NCBI GenBank assembly: GCA_002350615.1
Contig: DEFD01000028.1
Location: forward strand, 153,918-217,917
DNA length: 64,000 nt
Source of the DNA: Bacteroidales bacterium UBA2861
GTDB taxonomy: Bacteria > Bacteroidota > Bacteroidia > Bacteroidales > UBA932
Direction of reading: 5' to 3'
Shown piece by piece: positions 32,507 to 40,579 of the stretch; position 1 is the first letter of the stretch, and the number at the start of each line of letters is the position of its first letter. The notes beneath the pieces are model-generated. The model did no database searches and had not been told where the DNA came from. It worked only from the letters and a program-made list of their open reading frames with translations. Made by a program: the position numbers and the translations under genes.

Positions 32507-34849
32507 ATGAACAGGAAAATTCTTTGCATATTGCTTCTCTTCCTTCTGCCTGCAGCCGTTTTTGACGCTGCAGGCAGGAAGAAAAAAGCAGATGAGCGGA
32601 TTTGCGACGAATTCGACGTCTATCTTCTTATAGGGCAGTCGAATATGGCCGGACGGGGATATCTTTTCCCGGACGATAAACGCAGCCTCGACGGAGTCTT
32701 CCTCCTGAATGACAAAGGGAAAATCGAGCCTGCGAAGCAGCCGCTGAACCGTTATTCAAGCGTACGGAAAAAGCTTTCCATGCAGGGAATGTGCCTGGGA
32801 GGTTCCTTCGCCAGGGACATCCATCTTGCCACCGGCAGGAAAGTCCTGCTCGTGGTAAACGCCCGCGGCGGCACTTCCGCAAGGCAGTGGCTCCCCGGAG
32901 CGGACCCGGTAATTGCGGAAAGCCCTTCATCCGACGACATGTTCCAGGATGGCGAGGCAATCCCCGTCCTTTATGAAGAGGCTGTCCGCCGCGCCCGTCA
33001 GGCAATGAAATACGGGCAGCTGAAAGGCATACTTTTCCATCAGGGAGAAGCCGATTCCCATGAGAAATACGCTCCGCTGTGGGCGGACAAGGTTGCCGAA
33101 ACGGCACGGTCGTTGCGAAGCGAACTCAAGGTGGGGAACATCCCGTTCATAGTAGGAGAAACAAATTACAGCTTCAAACGCGCAGAAACCATCAACCCTC
33201 AAATCCGAGACCTTATGAAAATCGTACCTGAATGTGACTGGGCAAGCGCGGAAGGTTGCAAGGTCAACAAAGACAATCTTCACTTCAGCAGGCAGGGCAT
33301 CACCCTTCTCGGGCACCGCTACGCTGAAAAGATACTGCAGATGGTTTACGGATTCAGCGCCGCGGCAGCCGTCGCGGCCTGCGATCCTTCCGGAATCAAG
33401 CCATATACCGAACCTGAGCATGCTGTTCCCGGGCTGGTCACCCTCTGCGATTTCGACAGGCGCAGCTGCGACATCGGCGTGGCCAACGCGAGCTTCAGCG
33501 TGGACATCAATCCGGTGCGTGACGAAGTCAATCCGTCCGCCCTGGTGGGGTGCATCACCCTCAACGGCGGCACATGGGACTGCATAGCCTGCAACACCAC
33601 CTGTCCTCTTGACTATGCCCTTGGCACAGCGGAAGTCCGCTTTAAGGTCCTTCCCCCGAGGGATGGCGCCTCGCTCACCATAAAACTCGCGCCGCTTAAC
33701 AGCGATACTTGCGAGGCCACGATGATCACCCTGCCCACCGGGCCCGCCGGGAAATGGCAGGAACTGGTATTCGACCTCTCGGAGTATAAGCAGTACTCCA
33801 ATTTCTACCGTAAAGTTTACATAATGCCGGACGGCGGGGAGAAGATTCCCGGCACCTGGTATTTCGACGACGTCATGGTCCCAGACGAGGACATTTCGGC
33901 GCTCAGCCTCTTCAAACGGGCCGACGCCCATCTGCTTCCTGACGCCTCCAAGGCATGGATGTGCAATTCCATCGCGAATCCGCAGATCTTATACCCGTCC
34001 CAGACCATAGACGGGAAATGGTGGCTTCTGGTGCGCGGAGGAGACGGAGTGCGGGGACATCTCGGATACTACACGCAGGATCCCGCCAGGTTCAATCCGC
34101 TCGGGCCCTGGGATTACTTCGAGGGCAACCCGGTGATTCCGGCCGGCTGGCAGGGCACATGGGACGCCAAGAGCGTCATCGACCCCTGCGGCTTCACGGA
34201 CAACGGGACCTTCTACTATTATTATAAAGGTACGGACGCCCAGTCCAAGGTGCACGTAATGGTGGGCACCAGCACGGACGGAAAGAATTTCACGAAACAC
34301 GACACCCCCTGGAAGCAGGAGTGCGGCGTGGCCGACGTGCTGAAATGGAACGGCCGCTATTACCTTTACGTGGCAAGGCGGATTTATGTTTACGACGATC
34401 CGCTCAGCGGGGATGCCGCCGAAGAATATGAGATAATCCAGAAGGGCGGCGCTCCGGACAACTGCGACTGGTACTCCATCAACGGCGGCAAGATTTTCCG
34501 CCTGCAGGGCGTGGACAAATGGTTCCTCGCATACCAGGCGGGCGTAACGCAGGGAGATTTTCCCCAGCGTTTCCATCTGGCCATATCGGACGACCTTATC
34601 CACTGGACCAAGGTTCAGAATCCCCAGCCGCTGTTCACAAGGGGGCCAAGGGGTTCCTGGGACCAGGGTGCCATCTGGGCTCCGTCCTGCTTTGAATACA
34701 AAGACCGCATATACATGTACTACGAAGGCTGGGGGCACGTCGGTGCCGTGGAAAACAGGGACAAACTGTACTTCCTGCCCGGCCATTCCGAAATCGGCAT
34801 AGCCAGCTGCAGCAAGAAGGAATTCCTTGAATGGTGCGGGCTGCAATAA
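32507..34849 (+). CDS. Fusion of SASA/DUF303-type acetylesterase with a GH43/GH32-like beta-propeller
   Basis: 780 residues, signal peptide ~1-23. Residues ~35-285 form an SGNH esterase of the sialate O-acetylesterase (SASA) type: nucleophile S45 in LIGQSNMAGRG, HQGEAD at about residue 185, and the Asp/His pair D256-N-L-H259. Residues ~300-470 are a beta-sandwich of carbohydrate-binding type (ends GTWYFDDVMV). Residues ~475-780 look like a five-bladed propeller (NPQILYP, DAKSVIDPCGF, GAIWAPSCFEY, IYMYYEGW), as in GH43/GH32/GH130 enzymes. The protein may deacetylate and then cleave the same glycan. The substrate is unknown. Confidence 0.72.
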   Translation: MNRKILCILLLFLLPAAVFDAAGRKKKADERICDEFDVYLLIGQSNMAGRGYLFPDDKRSLDGVFLLNDKGKIEPAKQPLNRYSSVRKKLSMQGMCLGGSFARDIHLATGRKVLLVVNARGGTSARQWLPGADPVIAESPSSDDMFQDGEAIPVLYEEAVRRARQAMKYGQLKGILFHQGEADSHEKYAPLWADKVAETARSLRSELKVGNIPFIVGETNYSFKRAETINPQIRDLMKIVPECDWASAEGCKVNKDNLHFSRQGITLLGHRYAEKILQMVYGFSAAAAVAACDPSGIKPYTEPEHAVPGLVTLCDFDRRSCDIGVANASFSVDINPVRDEVNPSALVGCITLNGGTWDCIACNTTCPLDYALGTAEVRFKVLPPRDGASLTIKLAPLNSDTCEATMITLPTGPAGKWQELVFDLSEYKQYSNFYRKVYIMPDGGEKIPGTWYFDDVMVPDEDISALSLFKRADAHLLPDASKAWMCNSIANPQILYPSQTIDGKWWLLVRGGDGVRGHLGYYTQDPARFNPLGPWDYFEGNPVIPAGWQGTWDAKSVIDPCGFTDNGTFYYYYKGTDAQSKVHVMVGTSTDGKNFTKHDTPWKQECGVADVLKWNGRYYLYVARRIYVYDDPLSGDAAEEYEIIQKGGAPDNCDWYSINGGKIFRLQGVDKWFLAYQAGVTQGDFPQRFHLAISDDLIHWTKVQNPQPLFTRGPRGSWDQGAIWAPSCFEYKDRIYMYYEGWGHVGAVENRDKLYFLPGHSEIGIASCSKKEFLEWCGLQ

Positions 34850-34878
34850 TTATGGATACTAAAAACTTCATATCCTTT

Positions 34879-36081
34879 ATGAGAAAAATCAGCATCCTGC
34901 TGATAGGCATCGCGCTTATCGCAGCAAGCGCCCCGGCATGCGGAAAATCCGCAAAGGGAGCGAAAAGTCCAAAGCTCAAGATTGAATGGGAAGCTCCTGT
35001 GAAAGTGAGCGCAGGCGGATACGGCCGGGTGCATGCCATTTCCGGCGACAGCCTCATGGCCTGCTATTCCCGGGGAGGCAACGACTATGTGCGTTTCAGC
35101 ACCGACAAGGGAAGCAGCTGGAGCGATGAAATCCTTGCCATGCAGGGCTTCGAGCATACCACGGACAAGGGCACGGCCACGGTGCGCTGCGCAAATCCCG
35201 AATTCGCAAGGCTCTCCGCGGACAACCCCCATCATCCGGGAAGGATAATCCTGGCGGCCAACCTGCGTCCGAAGGACAACAAATCCACAGTGCACCCCTT
35301 CTCCATAGTTTGCAGCGTCTCTGACGACGGCGGGAAGAACTGGAGCGGGCAGAAGAGCGTTTATGCCTCCCGCCTTTGGGATACGGATGCCTCCAAGGGA
35401 GCCTGGGAGCCTTTCGTGCTGGAACTTCCGGACGGCACGGTGCAGATTTACTTCACAGACAACACTCCCTATTATGCCAAGGGCGATAAGCGCGGCAACA
35501 ATATTTCCGTGGTGGAATCCGCCGACGGCGGCGACAGTTGGGGCCCTGCCCGCATAGTCTGCCACAGCGAGGGCGGATGGGACGGCATGCCGGTGGTGAC
35601 CCTTTCCAGCGGCAGGCTCTACCTGGTCGTGGAGCACAAGGACATCCGGGGAGATTACCCGATGATGATTCAGTGCATGAGCTGCACCCTGGACGAGAAC
35701 TGGCCAGAAGAAATCCCCGTGAATTCCACAAGGCGATTCTATCCCTTCGGGATGGGTCCGGCCTACGAAGGAGCGCCCTATATTATCAGCACGGACAAAT
35801 ATTTTCTGGTGAGCTGCCAGAGTGCCGAAGGTGCCGAGAAGCGCATGACGGACAGCAATTCAGTGCCTGAAGTTTATGTCTGTCCCCTGTCCGCATCGTC
35901 CGCTGAAAGCCAATGGCAGTGGAAGAAAATGTCCGGCGGCTTCCGGCCCATGGACATAGACCAGAGCAGGGACAACGGGCTCTGGAACTCTCTATGCGAC
36001 ATTGGCGGCGACGAGATCCTCTGCGTCACCCAGCACAAGGCACAGATATTTGTAACTCGCGGTAAAATTTCTGAGAAATGA
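34879..36081 (+). CDS. Sialidase-like (BNR/Asp-box) six-bladed propeller lipoprotein
   Basis: Start at 34879 (MRKISILLIG) gives a normal lipoprotein signal with S-A-P-A-C; ATGs at 34831 and 34852 in frame are alternatives. About 400 residues. Asp-box motifs S-x-D-x-G-x-x-W occur several times: STDKGSSWSD, SVSDDGGKNWSG, SADGGDSWGP. The fold fits exo-sialidases and GH93-type exo-arabinanases. The sialidase arginine triad was not verified. It is tightly packed between the esterase fusion and the cellulase-like gene (ATGA overlap at its end). Confidence 0.72.
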   Translation: MRKISILLIGIALIAASAPACGKSAKGAKSPKLKIEWEAPVKVSAGGYGRVHAISGDSLMACYSRGGNDYVRFSTDKGSSWSDEILAMQGFEHTTDKGTATVRCANPEFARLSADNPHHPGRIILAANLRPKDNKSTVHPFSIVCSVSDDGGKNWSGQKSVYASRLWDTDASKGAWEPFVLELPDGTVQIYFTDNTPYYAKGDKRGNNISVVESADGGDSWGPARIVCHSEGGWDGMPVVTLSSGRLYLVVEHKDIRGDYPMMIQCMSCTLDENWPEEIPVNSTRRFYPFGMGPAYEGAPYIISTDKYFLVSCQSAEGAEKRMTDSNSVPEVYVCPLSASSAESQWQWKKMSGGFRPMDIDQSRDNGLWNSLCDIGGDEILCVTQHKAQIFVTRGKISEK

Positions 36082-38285
36082 AAAAGATTCTGGCGATAGC
36101 CCTCGCGGCTGCATTGTGTTTCCCTGCAGTCGCGGCGAAAAAGGAGAAAAAATCCGGAGCCGCTGCCGTTGAAAGGCAGTGGTCTGCGCAGAAGGCTCAG
36201 GAATGGTGGGCTGCCCAGGAGTGGCCTGTGGGGTGCACATACACCCCGACATATGCGGTGAACCAGTATGAATGCTGGCAGGCGGATTCTTTCTCTCCGG
36301 AAATAATAGAAAAGGAATTCGAGCTCTGCAAAGGTCTTGGCTTCAATCTCGTGCGCATGTATCTGCATGAGGATATGTGGTTTGCAGATGCCGATGGCTT
36401 CAAGCAGCGCATAGGCAAGGTGCTGGACATCGCCGCAGGCAAGGGGCTGAAACTCACCTTCACCTTCTTCACCAACGGCGGCAGCAGCGCCGAACAGCCC
36501 GGCCCCCAGCCCGAACCGTCCGGAGTGCACGGCGGAGGGCACTGGGTGCAGAGCCCGCGGGACGGCATCTTCTTCGACGAAAGCCGCTGGGGAGAGCTGA
36601 AAGACTATCTGCAGGACATCCTGAAAACTTTCGGAAAAGACAAACGCATACTTTTCTGGTGCATTTACAACGAGCCGGAAAACCTCCGTTCCAGGACCCG
36701 CTACCGCAATGCCCTTCCGCTCATGCGGAAACTCTACGAATGGGCCTGGGAAGTGCGTCCGGACCAGCCGCTTAGTTCTTCCGTATGGTACGGCCGCGGC
36801 GCGAACGGGGATTACCGCCGCATGTGGGACATCTTCTCCTTCGTCTGCCTCAACTCGGACATAATCAATTTCCATTGCTATCAGCCCGTTTATGAGCTGG
36901 AGCCCTTCGTGAAGGAGCTGGCAGTGTTCCACCGGCCTATGATATGCGAAGAATACATGGCCCGCACCCAGGGTTCCACCTTTGACAGATGCCTGACTTT
37001 CATGAAGCAGGAAAAGATCGGAGCCATCAGCTGGGGCCTTGCCGAAGGGAAATGCAAATGGCGTTATCCCCGCGGACACAAGGAGGGCGATCCGGAACCC
37101 GAGATATGGTTCCACAGCCTGTATGACGAGAACTACAAACCCTTCAGCGAAATAGAGCTGGAGATGCTCAAGCGCATCACCGCGGAAAAGGAGAAAGCCG
37201 GGCAGAAGCCGGTCTATCCCATCGACGGATGGGGAGTCCAGGCCCCCGCTCCCGAGAAAGTGAAGCAATGGACCGCGGAGCAGGCCCGCAACTGGTGGGA
37301 CGGGCAGGAATGGCCCGTAGGCTGCATGATGATACCCGCCGGCACCCGCAATCAATACGACCTGTGGCAGAGCATAACCTGGGATGAATCCCAGCTCCAG
37401 CGGGAATTCGCCCTTTGTAGCAAGCTGGGTTTCAACACGGTAAGGTTATATCTTCACGAAGATATATGGTTTGCCGATGCCGAAGGATTCAAGCAGCGCA
37501 TAGGCAAGGTGCTGGACATCGCAGCCGAAAACGGGATTCGCATCACATTCACCTTCTGCACCAACGGCGGCAGCAGCAAGCCGGTGTTCGGCAAGAAGCA
37601 GCAGCCCGGCGACGGATGGGTACAGAGCCCCAAGGACCCCATTTTCTTCGACGAAAGCCGCTGGCCCGAATTCAAGGAATACATGCAGGATATCCTGCGC
37701 ACTTTCAAGGATGACGACCGCATCCTCTACTGGTGCCTGTACAACGAGCCCGAGAATCTGCGCAGCTATCAGCGCAAGCGCGATGTCATGAAATTTATGG
37801 CACAGATGTACGAATGGGCCTGGGAGATTCGTCCGAGCCAGCCTCTCGCCTCTTCGGTATGGTATCCCCTCAACGACAAGGGGAACCCGAGGGTGCGCTA
37901 CGACGTGGACGCCTTCGCCCTCGAGTATTCCGACATCATCGTCTTCCACAGCTACCGCCCGCCGGTGGCTCTGCACGCCATGATAAAGAGCCTGCACCGT
38001 TTCCAGAGGCCGATGATCTGCGAAGAGTACATGGCCCGCAACCGGGGTTCCTACTTCGACGCCTATCTGCCCATATTCAAACGCGAGAAGATCGGCGCCA
38101 TCAACTGGGGCCTCCTGTCCAAGACGGCTCCCGGCGAAAAGCCGTATTCCATCTGGCAGCACGACATCTTCTACAACGACGGCCGCACCCCCTACTGTGA
38201 AGCCGAAATCAAATACCTGAAAGAATTCCTCGCGGATAAGAGTGACGCGGGAAAAGATCCCCAATACCCGATAAAACCCGAATGA
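36078..38285 (+). CDS. Secreted cellulase/xylanase-like protein with two tandem catalytic domains
   Basis: 735 residues, signal peptide ~1-20. The same ~340-residue TIM-barrel-like (GH-A clan) domain occurs twice, at ~30-375 and ~390-735. Each begins with W-[ST]-A-x-x-A-x-x-WW-x-x-Q-E-WPVGC and has an acid/base Glu in YNEPEN (E199 in domain 1) and a probable nucleophile in MICEEYMAR (E291 or E292). Many database entries of this type are named 1,4-beta-xylanase, but specificity is not shown. A third copy is the next gene. The duplication inside and next to this gene suggests several closely related linkages are cut. Confidence 0.78.
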   Translation: MKKILAIALAAALCFPAVAAKKEKKSGAAAVERQWSAQKAQEWWAAQEWPVGCTYTPTYAVNQYECWQADSFSPEIIEKEFELCKGLGFNLVRMYLHEDMWFADADGFKQRIGKVLDIAAGKGLKLTFTFFTNGGSSAEQPGPQPEPSGVHGGGHWVQSPRDGIFFDESRWGELKDYLQDILKTFGKDKRILFWCIYNEPENLRSRTRYRNALPLMRKLYEWAWEVRPDQPLSSSVWYGRGANGDYRRMWDIFSFVCLNSDIINFHCYQPVYELEPFVKELAVFHRPMICEEYMARTQGSTFDRCLTFMKQEKIGAISWGLAEGKCKWRYPRGHKEGDPEPEIWFHSLYDENYKPFSEIELEMLKRITAEKEKAGQKPVYPIDGWGVQAPAPEKVKQWTAEQARNWWDGQEWPVGCMMIPAGTRNQYDLWQSITWDESQLQREFALCSKLGFNTVRLYLHEDIWFADAEGFKQRIGKVLDIAAENGIRITFTFCTNGGSSKPVFGKKQQPGDGWVQSPKDPIFFDESRWPEFKEYMQDILRTFKDDDRILYWCLYNEPENLRSYQRKRDVMKFMAQMYEWAWEIRPSQPLASSVWYPLNDKGNPRVRYDVDAFALEYSDIIVFHSYRPPVALHAMIKSLHRFQRPMICEEYMARNRGSYFDAYLPIFKREKIGAINWGLLSKTAPGEKPYSIWQHDIFYNDGRTPYCEAEIKYLKEFLADKSDAGKDPQYPIKPE

Positions 38286-38286
38286 T

Positions 38287-39507
38287 ATGAAAAAGATAAT
38301 TGCTTTGATAGCCCTGTCATGTGCCATGGCCGTCAGTTCGCCATTAATTTGCGATGCTTCGGAGCGAAGCGACCAGCCTGCTTCTGCAGGCCGGACAAAG
38401 TCCGGAAAAGTCCCCCTGAAAGGGGGTGCAGGGGGTTCGGAAACCCAAGGGGCCATTGTGAAGCAATGGTCCGTGGAGAAGGCACAGGCCTGGTGGGATG
38501 GTCAGGAGTGGCCTGTAGGCTGCTGCTTCGTACCTTCCTATGCCATCAACCAGTTCGAGATGTGGCAGCCCGAGACCTTCAACCTGCCGGTACTGGACAA
38601 GGAATTCGGCCTCTGCGAAGAGCTCGGATTCAACCTTGTACGCATCTATCTGCACGAAGAGCTCTGGTTCGCCGACGCCGAAGGCTTCAAGGACCGCATC
38701 CGCCAGGTGCTGGACCTCACCCAGAAGCATGGCATCAAGGTAACCTTCACCTTCTGCACCAACGGCGGCAGCGATTCCGAGAAACTCGGTCCTCAGCCCG
38801 GTCCCAAGCCGGGAGTTCACGGGGGCGGCCACTGGTGCCAGAGCCCCGGGAAGGACATCTTCTTCAATGAAGACCGCTGGCCCGAATTCAAGGCATATCT
38901 GCAGGACATCCTGCGCAGCTTCGGCAAAGACAACCGCATCCTCTACTGGTGCCTCTACAACGAGCCCGAGAACGTGCGCATGGGCCGCGACTGCCTCAAA
39001 TTCATGAAAGAGATGTACGAATGGGCCTGGGAAGTGAGGCCGGACCAGCCCCTCACCTCCCCCGTATGGCAGCGCCCCGGATACGCCGGCACCAAGACCC
39101 GCCTGGACATGGTATCCTTCGTATGCCAGAATTCGGACATCATCAGCTTCCACTGCTACTACCCCGCCAAGGAACTGGAGACCTTCATAAACATGCTGCA
39201 CCATTTCCACAGGCCGATGATCTGCCAGGAATACATGGGCCGTACGCTCGGCTCCACCTTCGAGACCTGCCTGCCCGTGATGAAGCGCGAAAAGGTGGGT
39301 GCCCTCAACTGGGGCCTCGTAGAAGGCAAATGCAAATACCGCTTCCCCTGGGGCCACAAGGAGGCCGACGGAGAGCCCGACCTCTGGTTCCACAGCATCT
39401 ATTGGGAAGATTACACCCCGTATAACCCTGTGGAAGTAGAAGTGATAAAGAAGATTACCGCCAACAAGGCCGAAGCCGGGAAGAATCCCAGATATCCAAT
39501 TAAATAA
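38287..39507 (+). CDS. Secreted cellulase/xylanase-like protein, single domain, with in-frame hairpin insertion
   Basis: 406 residues, signal peptide ~1-20, homologous along its length to each half of 36078-38285: W-x-x-x-x-A-x-x-WWDGQEWPVGC start, YNEPEN acid/base and MICQEYMGR, where the position of one Glu in the paralogs is Gln. Residues ~23-47, between signal peptide and catalytic domain, are encoded by a run of four perfect DNA hairpins (38356-38426), and the paralogs have nothing similar there. The reading frame stays open, so the enzyme is probably secreted and active with an extended linker. It is 1 nt after the previous stop and overlaps the next gene by one base (TAATG). Confidence 0.78.
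   Translation: MKKIIALIALSCAMAVSSPLICDASERSDQPASAGRTKSGKVPLKGGAGGSETQGAIVKQWSVEKAQAWWDGQEWPVGCCFVPSYAINQFEMWQPETFNLPVLDKEFGLCEELGFNLVRIYLHEELWFADAEGFKDRIRQVLDLTQKHGIKVTFTFCTNGGSDSEKLGPQPGPKPGVHGGGHWCQSPGKDIFFNEDRWPEFKAYLQDILRSFGKDNRILYWCLYNEPENVRMGRDCLKFMKEMYEWAWEVRPDQPLTSPVWQRPGYAGTKTRLDMVSFVCQNSDIISFHCYYPAKELETFINMLHHFHRPMICQEYMGRTLGSTFETCLPVMKREKVGALNWGLVEGKCKYRFPWGHKEADGEPDLWFHSIYWEDYTPYNPVEVEVIKKITANKAEAGKNPRYPIK
38356..38426. repeat. Cluster of four hairpins inserted in a coding sequence
   Basis: Four perfect stem-loops follow each other: GCTTCG/CGAAGC (38356-38370), GCCTGC/GCAGGC (38376-38391), CCGGAC/GTCCGG (38391-38405) and CCCCCT/AGGGGG (38412-38426). They lie inside the reading frame just after the signal peptide. 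Such clusters are usually intergenic REP-like elements; here the element is translated, as known for Rickettsia palindromic elements. Confidence 0.75.
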
Positions 39508-40526
39508 TGAATCGTTCCGCAATGTCTGCCGCTATCCTCATCTGGCTGTCACTGGCTGCTGCCTGCGGCGGGAAAACAGCAGTGGACAAGGTCCCCTGTT
39601 ACAGCAATCCCGTCTGCACCGAACGGCTTCCGGACCCGTCCCTTGTCAGGGGCGGAGACGGCACTTTCTACCTCTACGCCACGGAAAGCGGCGGACGCGT
39701 GCCGGTGATGAGTTCCCCGGACCTCGTGCATTGGAGTTACCACGCATCAGCCTTCCCCGAGGGCGGCAAGCCGCAGTGGAACGAAGGTTTCAGCATCTGG
39801 GCCCCATGCGTGAACAGAATCGGGGACAATTATGTAATGTATTACTCCCTGGCGAAATGGGGAGAACATGAAAAAACGGGCATCGGAGTCGCCGTCGCCT
39901 ATAAACCGGACGGCCCCTGGACAGACTGCGGCAAACTTTTCTGCGGAGAGGAAACCGGTGCGGGCGGATGCATCGACCCCTGCTTCTTCGCCGACGAGAG
40001 CGGCAACTGGCTGTTCTGGGGAAGTTTCAAGGGCATCTATGCAGTGAAACTGTCGGACGACGGGCTCAGCGTGGAAGGCGACTACGGAGCCGGCAAGATA
40101 CGCATTGCAGGCAGCGCCTATGAGGGCAGCTATATCTTCAAGAAAGATGGCTGGTACTACCTTTTCGCCTCCATAGGAAGCTGCTGCAACGGCGCCGAGA
40201 GCACCTACAAGACAGTAGTAGGGAGATCTTCCTCCCTACTTGGCCCCTACCTGGACAGAAGGGGGGAGAAAATGCTGGACAACCATCACGAGATACTGAT
40301 TCGCGGGGACGCCAGGCCCTTCATCGGCACCGGGCACAATTCGGAAATAATCACGGACGATGCAGGAGACAGCTGGATCCTCTATCACGCTTACTCGAAG
40401 AACTATATAGAAAAAGGGCGCGTTCTCATGCTGGACAAACTGGTATGGAAAAACGGCTGGCCCTCGGTCACCGGCAGCGGCGGCACTCCCTCTGCAAAAG
40501 CCGAAATTCCGGTATTCAAACAATAA
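39507..40526 (+). CDS. GH43-family lipoprotein glycosidase
   Basis: 339 residues; lipoprotein signal with A-A-A-C. The GH43 triad is readable: Asp in RLPDPSLVRGGDGTFYLYAT (base), Asp in GCIDPCFF (pKa modulator) and Glu in SAYEGSYIFKKDGWYYLFAS (acid), with SIWAPCVNRIGDNYVMYYS as the blade-2 motif. This arrangement fits arabinanase/xylosidase-like subfamilies. Last gene of the nine-gene operon, followed by a terminator. Probably surface or periplasm-facing and membrane tethered. Confidence 0.85.
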   Translation: MNRSAMSAAILIWLSLAAACGGKTAVDKVPCYSNPVCTERLPDPSLVRGGDGTFYLYATESGGRVPVMSSPDLVHWSYHASAFPEGGKPQWNEGFSIWAPCVNRIGDNYVMYYSLAKWGEHEKTGIGVAVAYKPDGPWTDCGKLFCGEETGAGGCIDPCFFADESGNWLFWGSFKGIYAVKLSDDGLSVEGDYGAGKIRIAGSAYEGSYIFKKDGWYYLFASIGSCCNGAESTYKTVVGRSSSLLGPYLDRRGEKMLDNHHEILIRGDARPFIGTGHNSEIITDDAGDSWILYHAYSKNYIEKGRVLMLDKLVWKNGWPSVTGSGGTPSAKAEIPVFKQ

Positions 40527-40532
40527 AAGCAG

Positions 40533-40552
40533 CCCCTTCTGCAGGGGTTTTT
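40533..40552 (+). terminator. Rho-independent terminator of the nine-gene operon
   Basis: CCCCT (40533-40537) pairs with AGGGG (40543-40547) around TCTGC and runs into a T tract. Confidence 0.6.
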
Positions 40553-40564
40553 CGCATTTTTTAT

Positions 40565-40572
40565 TATATTTG
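40565..40572 (+). promoter_or_regulatory. Putative -7 box of the signalling operon
   Basis: TATATTTG matches TAnnTTTG and lies 7 nt before the ATG at 40580. The leader would be extremely short. No good -33 box was found. Confidence 0.4.
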
Positions 40573-40579
40573 AGGGTTT

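Noticed and set aside
34879..36081. Sialic acid utilisation locus
   Set aside because: Although sialidase-like, SASA-like and NanA-like proteins occur, no nanE/nanK, nagA/nagB or sialic acid transporter is seen, and the NanA-like protein is exported with altered active-site residues.
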